In this document: piece by piece, positions 1-7,750 of the stretch
How positions within the stretch are numbered: the first letter of the stretch is position 1
Layout of the letters: the number at the start of each line of letters is the position of its first letter
Assembly (NCBI GenBank): GCA_016293365.1
Contig: JAEDEK010000013.1
Coordinates: 1 to 25,339 of the forward strand
Length of the DNA: 25,339 bases
From: Bulleidia sp.
Lineage (GTDB): Bacteria > Bacillota_I > Bacilli_A > Erysipelotrichales > Erysipelotrichaceae
Reading direction: 5' to 3'
Program-made: the position numbers and the translations under genes
The notes under the pieces: generated by a model
What the model was told of the DNA's origin: nothing
The model's database searches: none
Seen by the model: the letters and a program-made list of their open reading frames with translations, nothing else

Positions 1-1078
1 CCAATTCCTCCCACAGATGAATCAGCAGGATTCCTTGGCACATTCTTCATTGAAATCAGTACAATAAGCAGTGTCAGTATCAACGAAGCAATATACGGGA
101 ATGCCGTCAGACGATACTACATATCGTCCGGTTTTACAATCATCATGAAAACACCAGCCACTGTACAGACTGCCATACCATCTGCCCAATTGGTCAGCCA
201 CTACACCAAAGCTTCCTGCACGACCGTATGCTTTATCCTTTGTTCTAAGATTCCAAGACTCAGAAATACTCTGTTCCGATACATCTGTTTTCTGTACTCA
301 GCGATTCCACACAGATCAGAAAAACCGCACGGATACAGAAAACAGGAAATACAATACCGCCATTTTCAGCCAGCGTATAATAATCATTGTTCTGTATTGG
401 ATAGCTGTAGTCGTTATACACAAGCCAACTTTCTTTTTTATCACGAATCAGTTCATTCAATTCCTGCATTTGTCGATTATCTGAATTATTCACCACAAAA
501 AACAGATTTCTCTGGTCAACTGTACAATCATGACATACAACCCCACTGATCAGATGATATCCATCATTTTTCCAGTCAGCCGTATAACTGTTCAATACAC
601 CACTCAGCACATATGTTTTCTCTTTAACATTTCCGTCTTCAGCCTTCAGCTTTAATGTCAATGGCTTTCCAGTCTCATATGGTACATCCAGTATCTGCAG
701 TACTGCATATTCCACGGCGATCTCATTTTCCTTCTGCGGATATCCACCCATCGCAAAGGAAAGCTGTTCCATCTGACGGAACGAATCATCCATCGTACCA
801 AAAAATCCGATTTCTTCTTCATCTGAATCAATAATGGATCCATATACAAGCATTTCCCCAACCTGTTGAACGGACAGATGGTTTTTCAGCAGATCTTCCG
901 CATGTTCGTAAATATCGAATGCTACACCGTTATGTATGCCGTAAATACGTTTTCTTATGTATTCCTGCGTCGCCTGGAAACTGTCACACAGAAAACAGGA
1001 AAGAAAGATCAGAATCGTTGAAAGAACCACACCAATCTGCATATTCCTTTCATGGAATCATTTACGTACGATATCCAT
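1..1078 (-). pseudogene. Decayed FtsX/MacB-type ABC transporter permease gene, cut by the window edge
   Basis: A good ribosome binding site (GGAGGG) precedes an ATG at 1078, but codon 7 is a TGA stop (1058-1060). The same frame continues through a membrane segment (IGVVLSTILIFLSCFL) and a roughly 190-residue extracellular domain of the kind found in FtsX-like permeases, then a second membrane segment near 300-350. Around 285-300 the frame shifts: the next frame reads EYRKQMYRNRVFLSLGI and KHTVVQEALV, typical of the cytoplasmic loop after that helix in FtsX permeases. It is then interrupted by TAG at 201-203 and TAG at 117-119 before a last hydrophobic stretch (YIASLILTLLIVLISM). Three in-frame stops plus a frameshift mean the gene is dead. 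The partner ATPase would be expected outside the window. No function can be assigned beyond the permease family. Confidence 0.75.
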
Positions 1079-1133
1079 GATGTGCCCTCCTTTCCATAAC
1101 AGTACATCTGTAATCTTACATTCAGGTGACAGT

Positions 1134-1165
1134 GAAAGAAAAGCCATTGTGTACTTCACAATGAC
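1134..1165 (-). terminator. Rho-independent terminator ending the tryptophan transport operon
   Basis: On the minus strand GTCATTGTG pairs with CACAATGGC (nine pairs, one G-U) around a five-base loop, followed by TTTTCTTTC. It lies just downstream of the ybaK stop and ahead of the permease pseudogene, so it closes the operon. Confidence 0.75.
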
Positions 1166-1168
1166 CTG

Positions 1169-1654
1169 TTATTCCACCGCAATCGCGGCATATTTTCCAT
1201 CAATCAGTTCAATCAGATCAGCCGGATTCAGTTCCACCTGAAGGCCTACTTTTCCACCGGATACACAGATCGTATCAAACAGCTGTGCTGTTTCATCAAT
1301 CCATGTTGGAAACTGTTTCTTCATTCCAATTGGAGAACAGCCGCCATGAATATATCCTGTTGTCGGCAACAGTGTTTTCTGCGGTATCATTTCCACACTT
1401 TTCACGCCTGCAGCTCTAGCGCAGGCCTTGAGATCCAGTTTCTGATTTCCAGGAACAACAAACACATAATGATTTCTGTCGTTTCCGACTGTTACAAGTG
1501 TTTTAAACACCTGATCGGGATCCTGATTCAGTTTTTCTGCGACCGTTACTGCATCCAGTTTTCCATCTTCCGTATCATAGACATGCACCTGGTAGGTTAT
1601 TTCTGCCTCATCCAGCATCCGCATGGCATTTGTTTTCGTTTCCTTTTTCGCCAT
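1169..1654 (-). CDS. ybaK: YbaK/EbsC-family aminoacyl-tRNA deacylase
   Basis: 161 residues, the usual size for the YbaK/ProX-like editing fold. Members hydrolyse misacylated tRNA in trans, classically Cys-tRNA(Pro), in the cytoplasm. Visible family marks are the VFKTLV segment with the conserved lysine (about residue 51), VFVVPGNQKLDLKA (65-78) and GYIHGGCSPIGMKK (100-113), the glycine-rich substrate loop. I chose ATG 1654, which begins one base after the stop of the ATPase gene; the frame is open 10 codons further up but that would run inside the ATPase gene. The tight spacing and the terminator downstream make it the last gene of the T-box-controlled tryptophan transport operon. Family assignment is firm; the exact tRNA substrate is not readable from sequence, and the operon context hints at, but does not prove, a link to tryptophan charging. 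Confidence 0.9.
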   Translation of the reverse strand: MAKKETKTNAMRMLDEAEITYQVHVYDTEDGKLDAVTVAEKLNQDPDQVFKTLVTVGNDRNHYVFVVPGNQKLDLKACARAAGVKSVEMIPQKTLLPTTGYIHGGCSPIGMKKQFPTWIDETAQLFDTICVSGGKVGLQVELNPADLIELIDGKYAAIAVE

Positions 1655-1655
1655 T

Positions 1656-2444
1656 TTATTCACCAAGAAGAATTCTATCATCATTCAAAGCATTGTGGAA
1701 CGTATGAATCAGAATTTCCATGTCCATGCCTTCCTTATCCTTTTGGGAAAGATCACAGATGATTCTGCCATTGGACATGATCAGAGTACGGTTTCCCATC
1801 TGAAGTGCATGATTCAGATTATGAGTAATCATCAGACATGTGGTATGGTTTTCTTCTACGATCCGCTTTGTCAGATTCATGATCTTTTCCGCTGCAACCG
1901 GATCCAGTGCAGCTGTATGTTCATCCAGCAGAAGCAGTTTCGGAGGAACGATTGTCGCCATCAGCAGTGTTAATGCCTGTCGCTGTCCCCCGGATAATGT
2001 TCCTACTTCTGTTTTCATGCGGTCTTCCAGACCCATATCCAGTTTTTTCAGCTCATCGGCAAACATCTCACGATCCTTCTTTGTAATATGTGAGAAGTCC
2101 GCTTTGTTGTCGGAGGCACGCAGATATGCCAGTGTCAGATTTTCTTCAATCGTCATCGATGGAGCAGTTCCTTTTAATGGATCCTGAAACAGACGTCCGA
2201 TCGACTGCGCTCTTTTATAATCCGGATCAAATGTGATATTTCTTTCATCCAGTTCAATTCTGCCTTCATCAATACGGAAGTTACCCGCAATTGCATTGAA
2301 CAGTGTGGATTTTCCTGCCCCATTGGAGCCTAGCAGGGTGATGAAATCACCATCCTGTACTGTCAGATCCAGATGATTGAGTGCCATCTTTTCATTGACT
2401 GTTCCAGGATTGAAGATCTTTGTCACATTTTCAATCTTCAGCAT
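1656..2444 (-). CDS. trpZ: ABC transporter ATP-binding protein, probable tryptophan importer
   Basis: 262 residues. Walker A GSNGAGKST (39-47), Q-loop Q87, signature LSGGQRQA (150-157), Walker B LLLLDE (D174, E175) and switch histidine H208 are all intact, so this is a working ATPase. It energises uptake with the permease and lipoprotein encoded just upstream. The start is ATG 2444, preceded by AAGGAGATGAAAA; it overlaps the permease stop by seven bases (ATGCTGA), implying translational coupling. A longer open frame to 2549 lies inside the permease gene and is rejected. The three-gene set resembles the predicted TrpXYZ importers of Firmicutes, and the upstream T-box with a UGG specifier supports tryptophan as substrate. 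The ABC fold is certain; the substrate is inference from regulation and gene order. Confidence 0.88.
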   Translation of the reverse strand: MLKIENVTKIFNPGTVNEKMALNHLDLTVQDGDFITLLGSNGAGKSTLFNAIAGNFRIDEGRIELDERNITFDPDYKRAQSIGRLFQDPLKGTAPSMTIEENLTLAYLRASDNKADFSHITKKDREMFADELKKLDMGLEDRMKTEVGTLSGGQRQALTLLMATIVPPKLLLLDEHTAALDPVAAEKIMNLTKRIVEENHTTCLMITHNLNHALQMGNRTLIMSNGRIICDLSQKDKEGMDMEILIHTFHNALNDDRILLGE

Positions 2445-3343
2445 TTTTTCATCTCCTTTCTTGCCTTGTTCCGATAGGAAATGGAAGCCGAAACGGTAGG
2501 GAAGGAAATTGCCGTTGCTACGATCACTGCTGTCATCAGCTTCAGACATTCAATCGGGATGACATGTGTCTTCAGAATCAGTGCGTAAATCATACGGTAA
2601 ATGATACTTCCAACCAGACACGCCGCAATATTAAGTGTCATGTTTCTTTTCCTGCACAACAGTGTTTCGCCGATGATCAGACATGCAAGACCGATGACCA
2701 CAATACCTGTACCGGCATTGATATCGATGGATCTCTGCATCTGGGCTGCCAGTGCTCCGGAAAGTGCGGTTAAAGCATTGGATACAGCTAAGCCGATCAT
2801 GACCATTCTGCCAGGATTAATGGAAGAAGCGGATACCATATCCGGATTATCGCCCGTTGCCCGGATTGATAAACCAAGACGAGTGGAAAGAAACAGACGC
2901 AACAGAATCATTGCGACAATGACGATCACTGCTGACACTATAAGATCTGCATTCTTTCCAAAGATTCCCATCTTCTGAGATACAGAGAACACTGTCTCTC
3001 CTTTCAGAAGAGACAGGTTGCTGCTGAAGCCCATAACCATCAGATTGATGGTGTATAAGCCTGTATTTGTAATGATACCGGCAAGGATGGAAGGAACTCC
3101 CATCCTTGTCTGTAATACTGCCGTAATCAGCCCTGCACTGCTTCCTGCAAGCATTGCCAGTATCAGTCCAACAAAAGGATGCCCGGTTAATGCAAATACC
3201 ACCGATACTGCTCCACCCAGAATGAAGCATCCATCTGTTGTCATATCCGCAATTTTCAGAATTCGAAAACTCATGAACAGCGCCAGTGAGACAAGAGCAT
3301 AGATACAACCGAGTTTCATCGCTGTCTGTAAGATATAAACCAT
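2438..3343 (-). CDS. trpY: ABC transporter permease, probable tryptophan importer
   Basis: 301 residues, mostly hydrophobic, with eight or more predicted membrane helices. The pattern (MTTDGCFILGGAVSVVF near residue 33, then repeated helices and IDINAGTGIVVIGLACLIIGETL) matches the BPD_transp_2 permease family used with PF04392-type binding proteins. ATG 3343 has a strong site (AAAGGAGAGG, five bases before the start). The gene starts 23 bases after the lipoprotein gene ends and overlaps the ATPase gene by seven bases. It should form the membrane channel of the importer, probably as a dimer. The family is clear; tryptophan specificity rests on the T-box leader and on the known trpXYZ gene order, not on residues I can point to. 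Confidence 0.87.
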   Translation of the reverse strand: MVYILQTAMKLGCIYALVSLALFMSFRILKIADMTTDGCFILGGAVSVVFALTGHPFVGLILAMLAGSSAGLITAVLQTRMGVPSILAGIITNTGLYTINLMVMGFSSNLSLLKGETVFSVSQKMGIFGKNADLIVSAVIVIVAMILLRLFLSTRLGLSIRATGDNPDMVSASSINPGRMVMIGLAVSNALTALSGALAAQMQRSIDINAGTGIVVIGLACLIIGETLLCRKRNMTLNIAACLVGSIIYRMIYALILKTHVIPIECLKLMTAVIVATAISFPTVSASISYRNKARKEMKKC

Positions 3344-3366
3344 AGCATCCTCTCCTTTGTTTTTTC

Positions 3367-4371
3367 TTATTCTTCCGTTGTTGTAACAGTAATGACTTTA
3401 CCAAAGTCCGCAAATACCTGTGGATCAAGATCGAGTACATCTGCTGTTTCAGAATTGACTGTAACAATACCACCATCCGTCAGATAGAAGTCATCCATAT
3501 TCTGTGTACCATTGACGATTGCTTCATAAGCAAGATCAGCTGTTTTTGTACCAAGATCTGTATAGTTGACACCACATGTGACAAAACCACCGTTTCTGAC
3601 AAAGGAGTCAGCACCTGTGTAGTGTGGAATACCCTTTTCCGCAAGAACCGGTGCAATTGCCAGTTCATTTGCCATGACAACATTGTCCGTAGGTGTGAAG
3701 ATCGCATCTACATCTTCTGAGATCAGTGAGGTTACAGCAGAAATGATTTCATCATTTGTATTACCTGTTGCCTGAACGTATTCAATACCATTGGCATCAC
3801 AATATGCCTTAGCTTCCTTGATCGGCTTTTCGGAGTTGATTTCCGACAGGGAATATAACAGACCGACTTTATCAAGATCCGGATCTGCAGCCTTCATCAT
3901 ATCGAAGATAACTTCAGTCGATAAGGCATCCGATGTACCTGTCACATTGTCAAAATCCACAAGCTCCGCACTTTCCGGATCCGATACAGCCGCAAAAACA
4001 ACCTTTGTTTCTGTTCCAAGAGCACTTGTAACAGCTGTCTGCGCTGCCATGGTTGCGATCGGGATAATCGCATCCACACCTTCATTGACTGCCTGATCCG
4101 TGATCTGACGTATGGTTGCCTGATCATTCTGACCGGAATACACTTCACCATATTCAATTGTCACACCTTTTTCATCAGCAATCTGATCCAGTCTTGCGGT
4201 AATCGCTTTGGCGATTTCATCTATAGACGCATGATCCAGCTGTTTGATAATGGTGACATGATAGGTTTCGGACTGCGAAGATGATGCAGATGAAGCCGAT
4301 GTGGATGATCCACATCCAAATAAAGATGTCATAAGAAGAGCTGCCATTGTGACTTTGAATTCCTTTTTCAT
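3367..4371 (-). CDS. trpX: Substrate-binding lipoprotein of ABC importer, probable tryptophan
   Basis: 334 residues. The N-terminus (MKKEFKVTMAALLMTSLFGC) is a lipoprotein signal with a lipobox ending LFGC, followed by a serine-rich linker, so the mature protein is lipid-anchored outside the membrane. The rest has the two-lobed periplasmic-binding fold of the PF04392 family (residues VTIIKQLDHASIDEI, GVDAIIPIATMAAQTAV, KVVFAAVSDPESA). ATG 4371 has GGAGG eight bases upstream; the frame is open back to 4461 but that stretch is the T-box terminator hairpin. It is the first gene of the operon and sits directly after the T-box leader, so it should be made when charged tRNA-Trp is scarce. Family firm; ligand inferred from regulation. 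Confidence 0.9.
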   Translation of the reverse strand: MKKEFKVTMAALLMTSLFGCGSSTSASSASSSQSETYHVTIIKQLDHASIDEIAKAITARLDQIADEKGVTIEYGEVYSGQNDQATIRQITDQAVNEGVDAIIPIATMAAQTAVTSALGTETKVVFAAVSDPESAELVDFDNVTGTSDALSTEVIFDMMKAADPDLDKVGLLYSLSEINSEKPIKEAKAYCDANGIEYVQATGNTNDEIISAVTSLISEDVDAIFTPTDNVVMANELAIAPVLAEKGIPHYTGADSFVRNGGFVTCGVNYTDLGTKTADLAYEAIVNGTQNMDDFYLTDGGIVTVNSETADVLDLDPQVFADFGKVITVTTTEE

Positions 4372-4410
4372 AGTACTTACCTCCAATTCTTCTGCATTCA
4401 CCTTCGGATA

Positions 4411-4441
4411 AACAAAAAACACCTGTCCAGAAAAGGACAGG
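4411..4441 (-). terminator. T-box regulated intrinsic terminator
   Basis: On the minus strand CCTGTCC pairs with GGACAGG around a six-base loop, followed by TGTTTTTTG. It lies between the T-box motif and the lipoprotein start, which is the expected place of the conditional terminator in a T-box leader. Confidence 0.88.
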
Positions 4442-4671
4442 CGTATAACCTGCGGTACCACCTTAATTAGCAGATGTTTCTGCTCACTCGAACGAAAATG
4501 CCATCACATTTTCTGTCTGTTAACGCTGACACTGCGTCCTGAGATACTCACAAAGCTGTTTTCATCAGGCCCTCACGGGTCCATTTGCATACCGCACACC
4601 ATCAGGATTCCACCATCCCCGACTCTCTTTGCGCTGCTGTTGTATGTTTGATCTCCCGCTCATCGGTTTAT
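4411..4671 (-). promoter_or_regulatory. T-box leader (riboswitch) with UGG tryptophan specifier
   Basis: The minus strand carries the T-box consensus AAGGTGGTACCGCAGG (4449-4464), which in this family binds the uncharged tRNA acceptor end, followed by a terminator. Upstream, Stem I can be drawn: GCGGG pairs with CCCGT at the base, CATAC with GTATG, GCGCA with TGTGC, and an AGAGAG box and a GGTG terminal loop are present. The right side of the specifier loop reads CAAATGGA, and the triplet directly before the single A that closes the loop is TGG (4581-4583), so the sensed tRNA is tRNA-Trp. Low charging would stabilise the antiterminator and switch on the transporter operon. Confidence 0.93.
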
Positions 4672-4677
4672 ACATGT

Positions 4678-4706
4678 ATCATACGCATCGAAACCAGAGA
4701 TGTCAA
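4678..4706 (-). promoter_or_regulatory. Sigma-A promoter of the tryptophan transport operon
   Basis: TTGACA (4701-4706), a 17-base spacer, and TATGAT (4678-4683): an almost perfect housekeeping promoter. The start of transcription would be near 4671, right before T-box Stem I. The -35 box begins two bases after the stop codon of the preceding gene. Confidence 0.88.
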
Positions 4707-4708
4707 CA

Positions 4709-5410
4709 TCATTCTGAAACATTTTCTTCTTTTTCTATTTTACTTTCAGAAATATTTTCATCAGTTTTCTGTTTCTGCGCATTGGAAGAACGGAACAGAC
4801 GGGCGATTCTGGCGTTCCACGTATCCGGTTCAACCCCGTTTTCTTCCATCTTTGCATGATGCATGTTTTCCATATTTCTTCTGTACAGCATCCGGTTTCC
4901 CATCGAGACGCAAAGGGAAGGAAAAATACTGCCCTGTATCAGGGAAGTCATGACATTGCGCATTCCCTCCTTCAGGTGTCTGTTCTCAAATCCGGCATCA
5001 CTGACATAAAACTGATCACTGCCACCAATACCAAGACCATTACAGAACATCAGTCCCGTATGAGATGCCCAGGATTCCATCACCCCAAGAGCATTCAGGC
5101 AGTCATCACTGTCAAATAGATCTCCATGAACAATCACACTGACCCGTGCTCTTCTTTCAATCATATGCATTTCCAGGTCAGAAAGAAACCCAAGCAGTAC
5201 AGATGGAATTACGCCGGCATAGACAGGTGAAACAATGACAATTCCATCAGCCATGTTCATGATCTGTAATGCCATATTTCTGTCCATCTGTTCAGAAATA
5301 TGGAGAATCCCATACTGCTGTCCTTTACAGAAAGGAATCAGACGGTCGATGATCTTCCGTGATACACCAGCATCTCCTTTCGGACTGCCGTTTACAAATA
5401 CGATCTTCAT
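4709..5410 (-). CDS. Flavodoxin-fold NAD(P)H-dependent reductase-like protein
   Basis: 233 residues. It begins MKIVFVNGSPKG, the strand-loop that binds the FMN phosphate in NADPH-dependent FMN reductases, and has GIVIVSPVYAGVIPSVLLGFLSDLE (about 74-98), the second flavin-contacting region with the conserved P-x-Y. The C-terminus (last 25 residues) is charged, rich in Glu and Lys, and probably disordered. ATG 5410 overlaps the stop of the upstream gene as ATGA, so the two are translated together; longer open frame upstream lies in that gene. The pair likely forms one small redox unit of two related but non-identical subunits, or two enzymes of one reaction. The electron acceptor is unknown. 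Soluble; no signal peptide or membrane segment. Confidence 0.78.
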   Translation of the reverse strand: MKIVFVNGSPKGDAGVSRKIIDRLIPFCKGQQYGILHISEQMDRNMALQIMNMADGIVIVSPVYAGVIPSVLLGFLSDLEMHMIERRARVSVIVHGDLFDSDDCLNALGVMESWASHTGLMFCNGLGIGGSDQFYVSDAGFENRHLKEGMRNVMTSLIQGSIFPSLCVSMGNRMLYRRNMENMHHAKMEENGVEPDTWNARIARLFRSSNAQKQKTDENISESKIEKEENVSE

Positions 5411-5892
5411 GACAGTCCTCCGATCTGCATGGCATCCGCTACAAACATGATTCTTCTGATTCTGCCACCCAGACGCAGACTCAGTCTTCTGACAACGGAT
5501 TGAGCATTCATTCGTTCCGACTCTTCCAGCTGATTGCCATAAAAATAAACAGACACACCGATGTTTCGATCTGCCCTGCATTTATGTACCATGCAGCCTT
5601 CCTGTGTTTCATATTCCGGCATGAAATACGGCATCATTCGTTCCAGCACTTTCTGTACAAAACAGCTGAAAGAACCATAAAGACAGCAGCTGACAATCAC
5701 AAGTTCATCTGTCTGTTCCAATAAAGATGAGATCTTCATCAGTGTATCTTTACGGCTGCATACACCAGGTGTCTTCCACCAGCAGTCCATACATCCGTTG
5801 CATGCATGAATACTGCCGTTTTCCTGTATCAGTACATCACCGCTTTTCAGTGTTCCCGGGTAGATTCCCGTATCTGTGATAATCATTTTCAT
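5407..5892 (-). CDS. Flavodoxin family protein with CxxC pair (NAD(P)H:FMN reductase-like)
   Basis: 161 residues from ATG 5892 (an in-frame GTG at 5898 is the alternative). The segment ACNGCMDCWWKTPGVCSRKD (about 32-51) is characteristic of flavodoxin-fold reductases of the iron-sulfur-flavoprotein-like and FMN-reductase-like group: a CxxCxxC-like motif followed by W-K-T-P-G-x-C. ELVIVSCCLYGSFSCFVQKVLERM corresponds to the flavin-binding loop, with unusually many cysteines. The N-terminus is short and lacks the usual GSP loop, which is a trait of this subgroup. The first gene of a two-gene operon: its TGA overlaps the ATG of the next flavodoxin-fold gene. The promoter lies so close that the message may be nearly leaderless. 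Substrate unknown. Confidence 0.75.
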   Translation of the reverse strand: MKMIITDTGIYPGTLKSGDVLIQENGSIHACNGCMDCWWKTPGVCSRKDTLMKISSLLEQTDELVIVSCCLYGSFSCFVQKVLERMMPYFMPEYETQEGCMVHKCRADRNIGVSVYFYGNQLEESERMNAQSVVRRLSLRLGGRIRRIMFVADAMQIGGLS

Positions 5893-5899
5893 CCACACT

Positions 5900-5908
5900 A
5901 TTCTAGCA
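5900..5908 (-). promoter_or_regulatory. Extended -10 promoter of the flavodoxin gene pair
   Basis: TGCTAGAAT (5900-5908) is an extended -10 element. Only seven bases separate it from ATG 5892, so initiation would fall at or next to the start codon. A possible -35 (CTGACA, 5926-5931) is 20 bases away, too far for a classic promoter. A perfect TTTCATGAAA palindrome (5912-5921) lies within the promoter. Confidence 0.45.
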
Positions 5909-5987
5909 AACTTTCATGAAAATGTTGTCAGTTTACAACAATTCCTGTATCGTTAATCTGTTCTTAAGAAACACAGGAGATGTAGTC

Positions 5988-6710
5988 ATGCCATTGAGTC
6001 AATTTTCAAGAACAGAGCTTGTCATCGGCGCAGAGGCTGTGGAAAAGCTGAAAGACTGCCGTGTTGCCTTATTCGGCCTGGGTGGAGTTGGTGGCAATGC
6101 CGGCGAAGCACTTGTTCGATCAGGCATCGGGCATCTGGATCTGATCGATTTCGATCGAGTCAATCATACCAACCTCAACCGTCAGGTTATTTCTCTGCAT
6201 TCCAATATCGGGCAATACAAAACCCAGGCTGCCAAAGCCAGATTTCTTGATATCAATCCGAATGTCGAGCTGACTCTGCACACATGCATGTATCTGCCGG
6301 AAAAAGCAGAAGAATTTGATTTTGACAGCTACGACTACATCATTGATGCCATCGATAACGTCACCGCAAAAACAGATCTGATCTGTAAAGCAAAACAACA
6401 TAGTGTGCCGATCATCTGTTCCATGGGCTGTGGTAACAGAATGGATCCGACAAAACTGGTCATTACAGATATCTACCAGACACAGAATGATCCCCTGGCA
6501 AGAATCATGCGCCAGCAGTGCCGTAAGCACAACATATCAAAGCTTACAGTGGTTACTTCCACAGAACTCCCGCACAGGCCATCTCAACAGCAGATTGATG
6601 CGATGGATCAGCCTGGAAAAAAGGTTCTTGGCTCAACATCCTTTGTCCCATCTGTTGCAGGTATTATGATTGCTTCCTATGTTGTACAACAGTTAATCAA
6701 ATCCAGATAA
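5988..6710 (+). CDS. tcdA: tRNA threonylcarbamoyladenosine dehydratase
   Basis: 240 residues, a MoeB/ThiF/E1-like enzyme. TcdA uses ATP to cyclise the t6A modification at position 37 of ANN-decoding tRNAs to ct6A. The Rossmann nucleotide loop GLGGVGG (30-36), acidic DLIDFDRV (51-58) with NLNRQ (62-66), K78, and DAIDN (120-124) are all present; GCGNRMDPTKL (147-157) and STSFVPSVAGI near the C-terminus are typical of TcdA rather than MoeB or ThiF, and the zinc-binding cysteine pairs of MoeB are missing. ATG 5988 has AGGAGA eight bases upstream; the frame is open to 5916 but without a binding site. Monocistronic, divergent from the flavodoxin pair with a shared 95-base promoter region. Confidence 0.92.
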   Translation: MPLSQFSRTELVIGAEAVEKLKDCRVALFGLGGVGGNAGEALVRSGIGHLDLIDFDRVNHTNLNRQVISLHSNIGQYKTQAAKARFLDINPNVELTLHTCMYLPEKAEEFDFDSYDYIIDAIDNVTAKTDLICKAKQHSVPIICSMGCGNRMDPTKLVITDIYQTQNDPLARIMRQQCRKHNISKLTVVTSTELPHRPSQQQIDAMDQPGKKVLGSTSFVPSVAGIMIASYVVQQLIKSR

Positions 6711-6907
6711 GCGCCTGCCGGCTCATTTTTACAGTTCTTTTTTCCTGTCCTGATACGGACTGATCCCTTCCCATCTTTCATATAACCCGGAAGATCATGA
6801 TATTACTCGTACATTGCATATCAGTATATTACGCAATTCATCCTGGCAGACGATCTTCAGACATATACCGGTTTTATCTGATTCCGGACAGTTTCAACAT
6901 TTCTACA
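6711..6907 (+). other. Intergenic stretch between convergent genes
   Basis: About 200 bases between the tcdA stop and the terminator of the amino-acid transporter. I find no convincing reading frame or RNA. A weak GCC/GGC hairpin followed by CATTTTT at 6713-6738 may stop tcdA transcription. Confidence 0.4.
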
Positions 6908-6936
6908 TAAAAAGGAAGAAGTTATTCACTCCTTCC
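6908..6936 (-). terminator. Rho-independent terminator of the amino-acid ABC operon
   Basis: On the minus strand GGAAGGAG pairs with CTTCTTCC (one G-U) around a seven-base loop, followed by TTTTTAT. It begins ten bases after the lipoprotein stop. Confidence 0.75.
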
Positions 6937-6946
6937 CGATCTTTGA

Positions 6947-7732
6947 TTATTCCTGTGTCAGATCGATGCCGAAATACTTCTCAGAGATGGCTTTCAAAGT
7001 TCCATCTTCTCTCATTTCCTGTAACGCTTTGTTGATGGCTTGTCTTAACGTATCGTTGTCTTCACCTTTCTTCATTGGAATGGCATATGGCACTGTATCA
7101 GATTCATCAACAGTCACAAAGCATGTTTCACCTGTTGTCTTGATGTAGTCATTGATGGATGTTGCCGCATTGATTGTCGCATCCACTGTGCCGTTTTTGA
7201 CAAGATCCATACACTTGGTCAGATCATCAACACCCTGTACGGTTGCACCATATGCTTCTCCCATTTCCATATAGGAAGAGCCGATGGAGTTGGCAGTTGT
7301 TCTGCCATCCAGATCATCAAAAGATGTAATATCATCTGTTCCTTCCTTTACAACAAGAACGGTTCTGTCGTAGACATACGGATCAGAGAAATCAAAAGTC
7401 TTCTGTCTATCCTCTGTGATATTAACACCATTGACAACAATGTCATACGTACCTGTGGAAAGACCTGTCAGAAGGCCATCCCACTTACCTTCCACAATTT
7501 CAGCTTCCACGCCGATTCTTTCCGCAATACCTCTTGCCACTTCAACATCAACGCCACATAACACATCATCTGCATCATGATAGGAAAATGGCTGCCAGTC
7601 TCCTTCCAGACCGATCACAAGCTTTCCTTCCGCTTTGATTCTTGATAGATGATCATCTTCCGTTTTTGTTGTGCATGCAGCTGCTGTACATAACATTATT
7701 GCTGCAAGCCCTGTCTGAATCCATTTCTTCAT
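6947..7732 (-). CDS. Amino-acid ABC transporter substrate-binding lipoprotein
   Basis: 261 residues. A lipoprotein signal (MKKWIQTGLAAIMLCTAAAC, cysteine 20) is followed by a family 3 solute-binding domain (PF00497): GKLVIGLEGDWQPFSY, CGVDVEVARGIAERIG, WDGLLTGLSTGTYDIVVNGVNITEDR, FDFSDPYV and the late YFGIDL. It captures a polar amino acid outside the cell. GGAGG stands eight bases before ATG 7732. It is the last gene of the permease-ATPase-lipoprotein operon, 18 bases after the ATPase gene. The sequence resembles cystine or general polar amino-acid binders, but I cannot name the ligand with confidence. Confidence 0.9.
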   Translation of the reverse strand: MKKWIQTGLAAIMLCTAAACTTKTEDDHLSRIKAEGKLVIGLEGDWQPFSYHDADDVLCGVDVEVARGIAERIGVEAEIVEGKWDGLLTGLSTGTYDIVVNGVNITEDRQKTFDFSDPYVYDRTVLVVKEGTDDITSFDDLDGRTTANSIGSSYMEMGEAYGATVQGVDDLTKCMDLVKNGTVDATINAATSINDYIKTTGETCFVTVDESDTVPYAIPMKKGEDNDTLRQAINKALQEMREDGTLKAISEKYFGIDLTQE

Positions 7733-7750
7733 GTTCTTTTCCTCCTGTAT

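Noticed and set aside
2847..3476. 209-residue open frame on the same strand as the permease gene
   Set aside because: Out of frame with the clear permease, rich in Cys, Ser and Arg, and crosses two gene boundaries.
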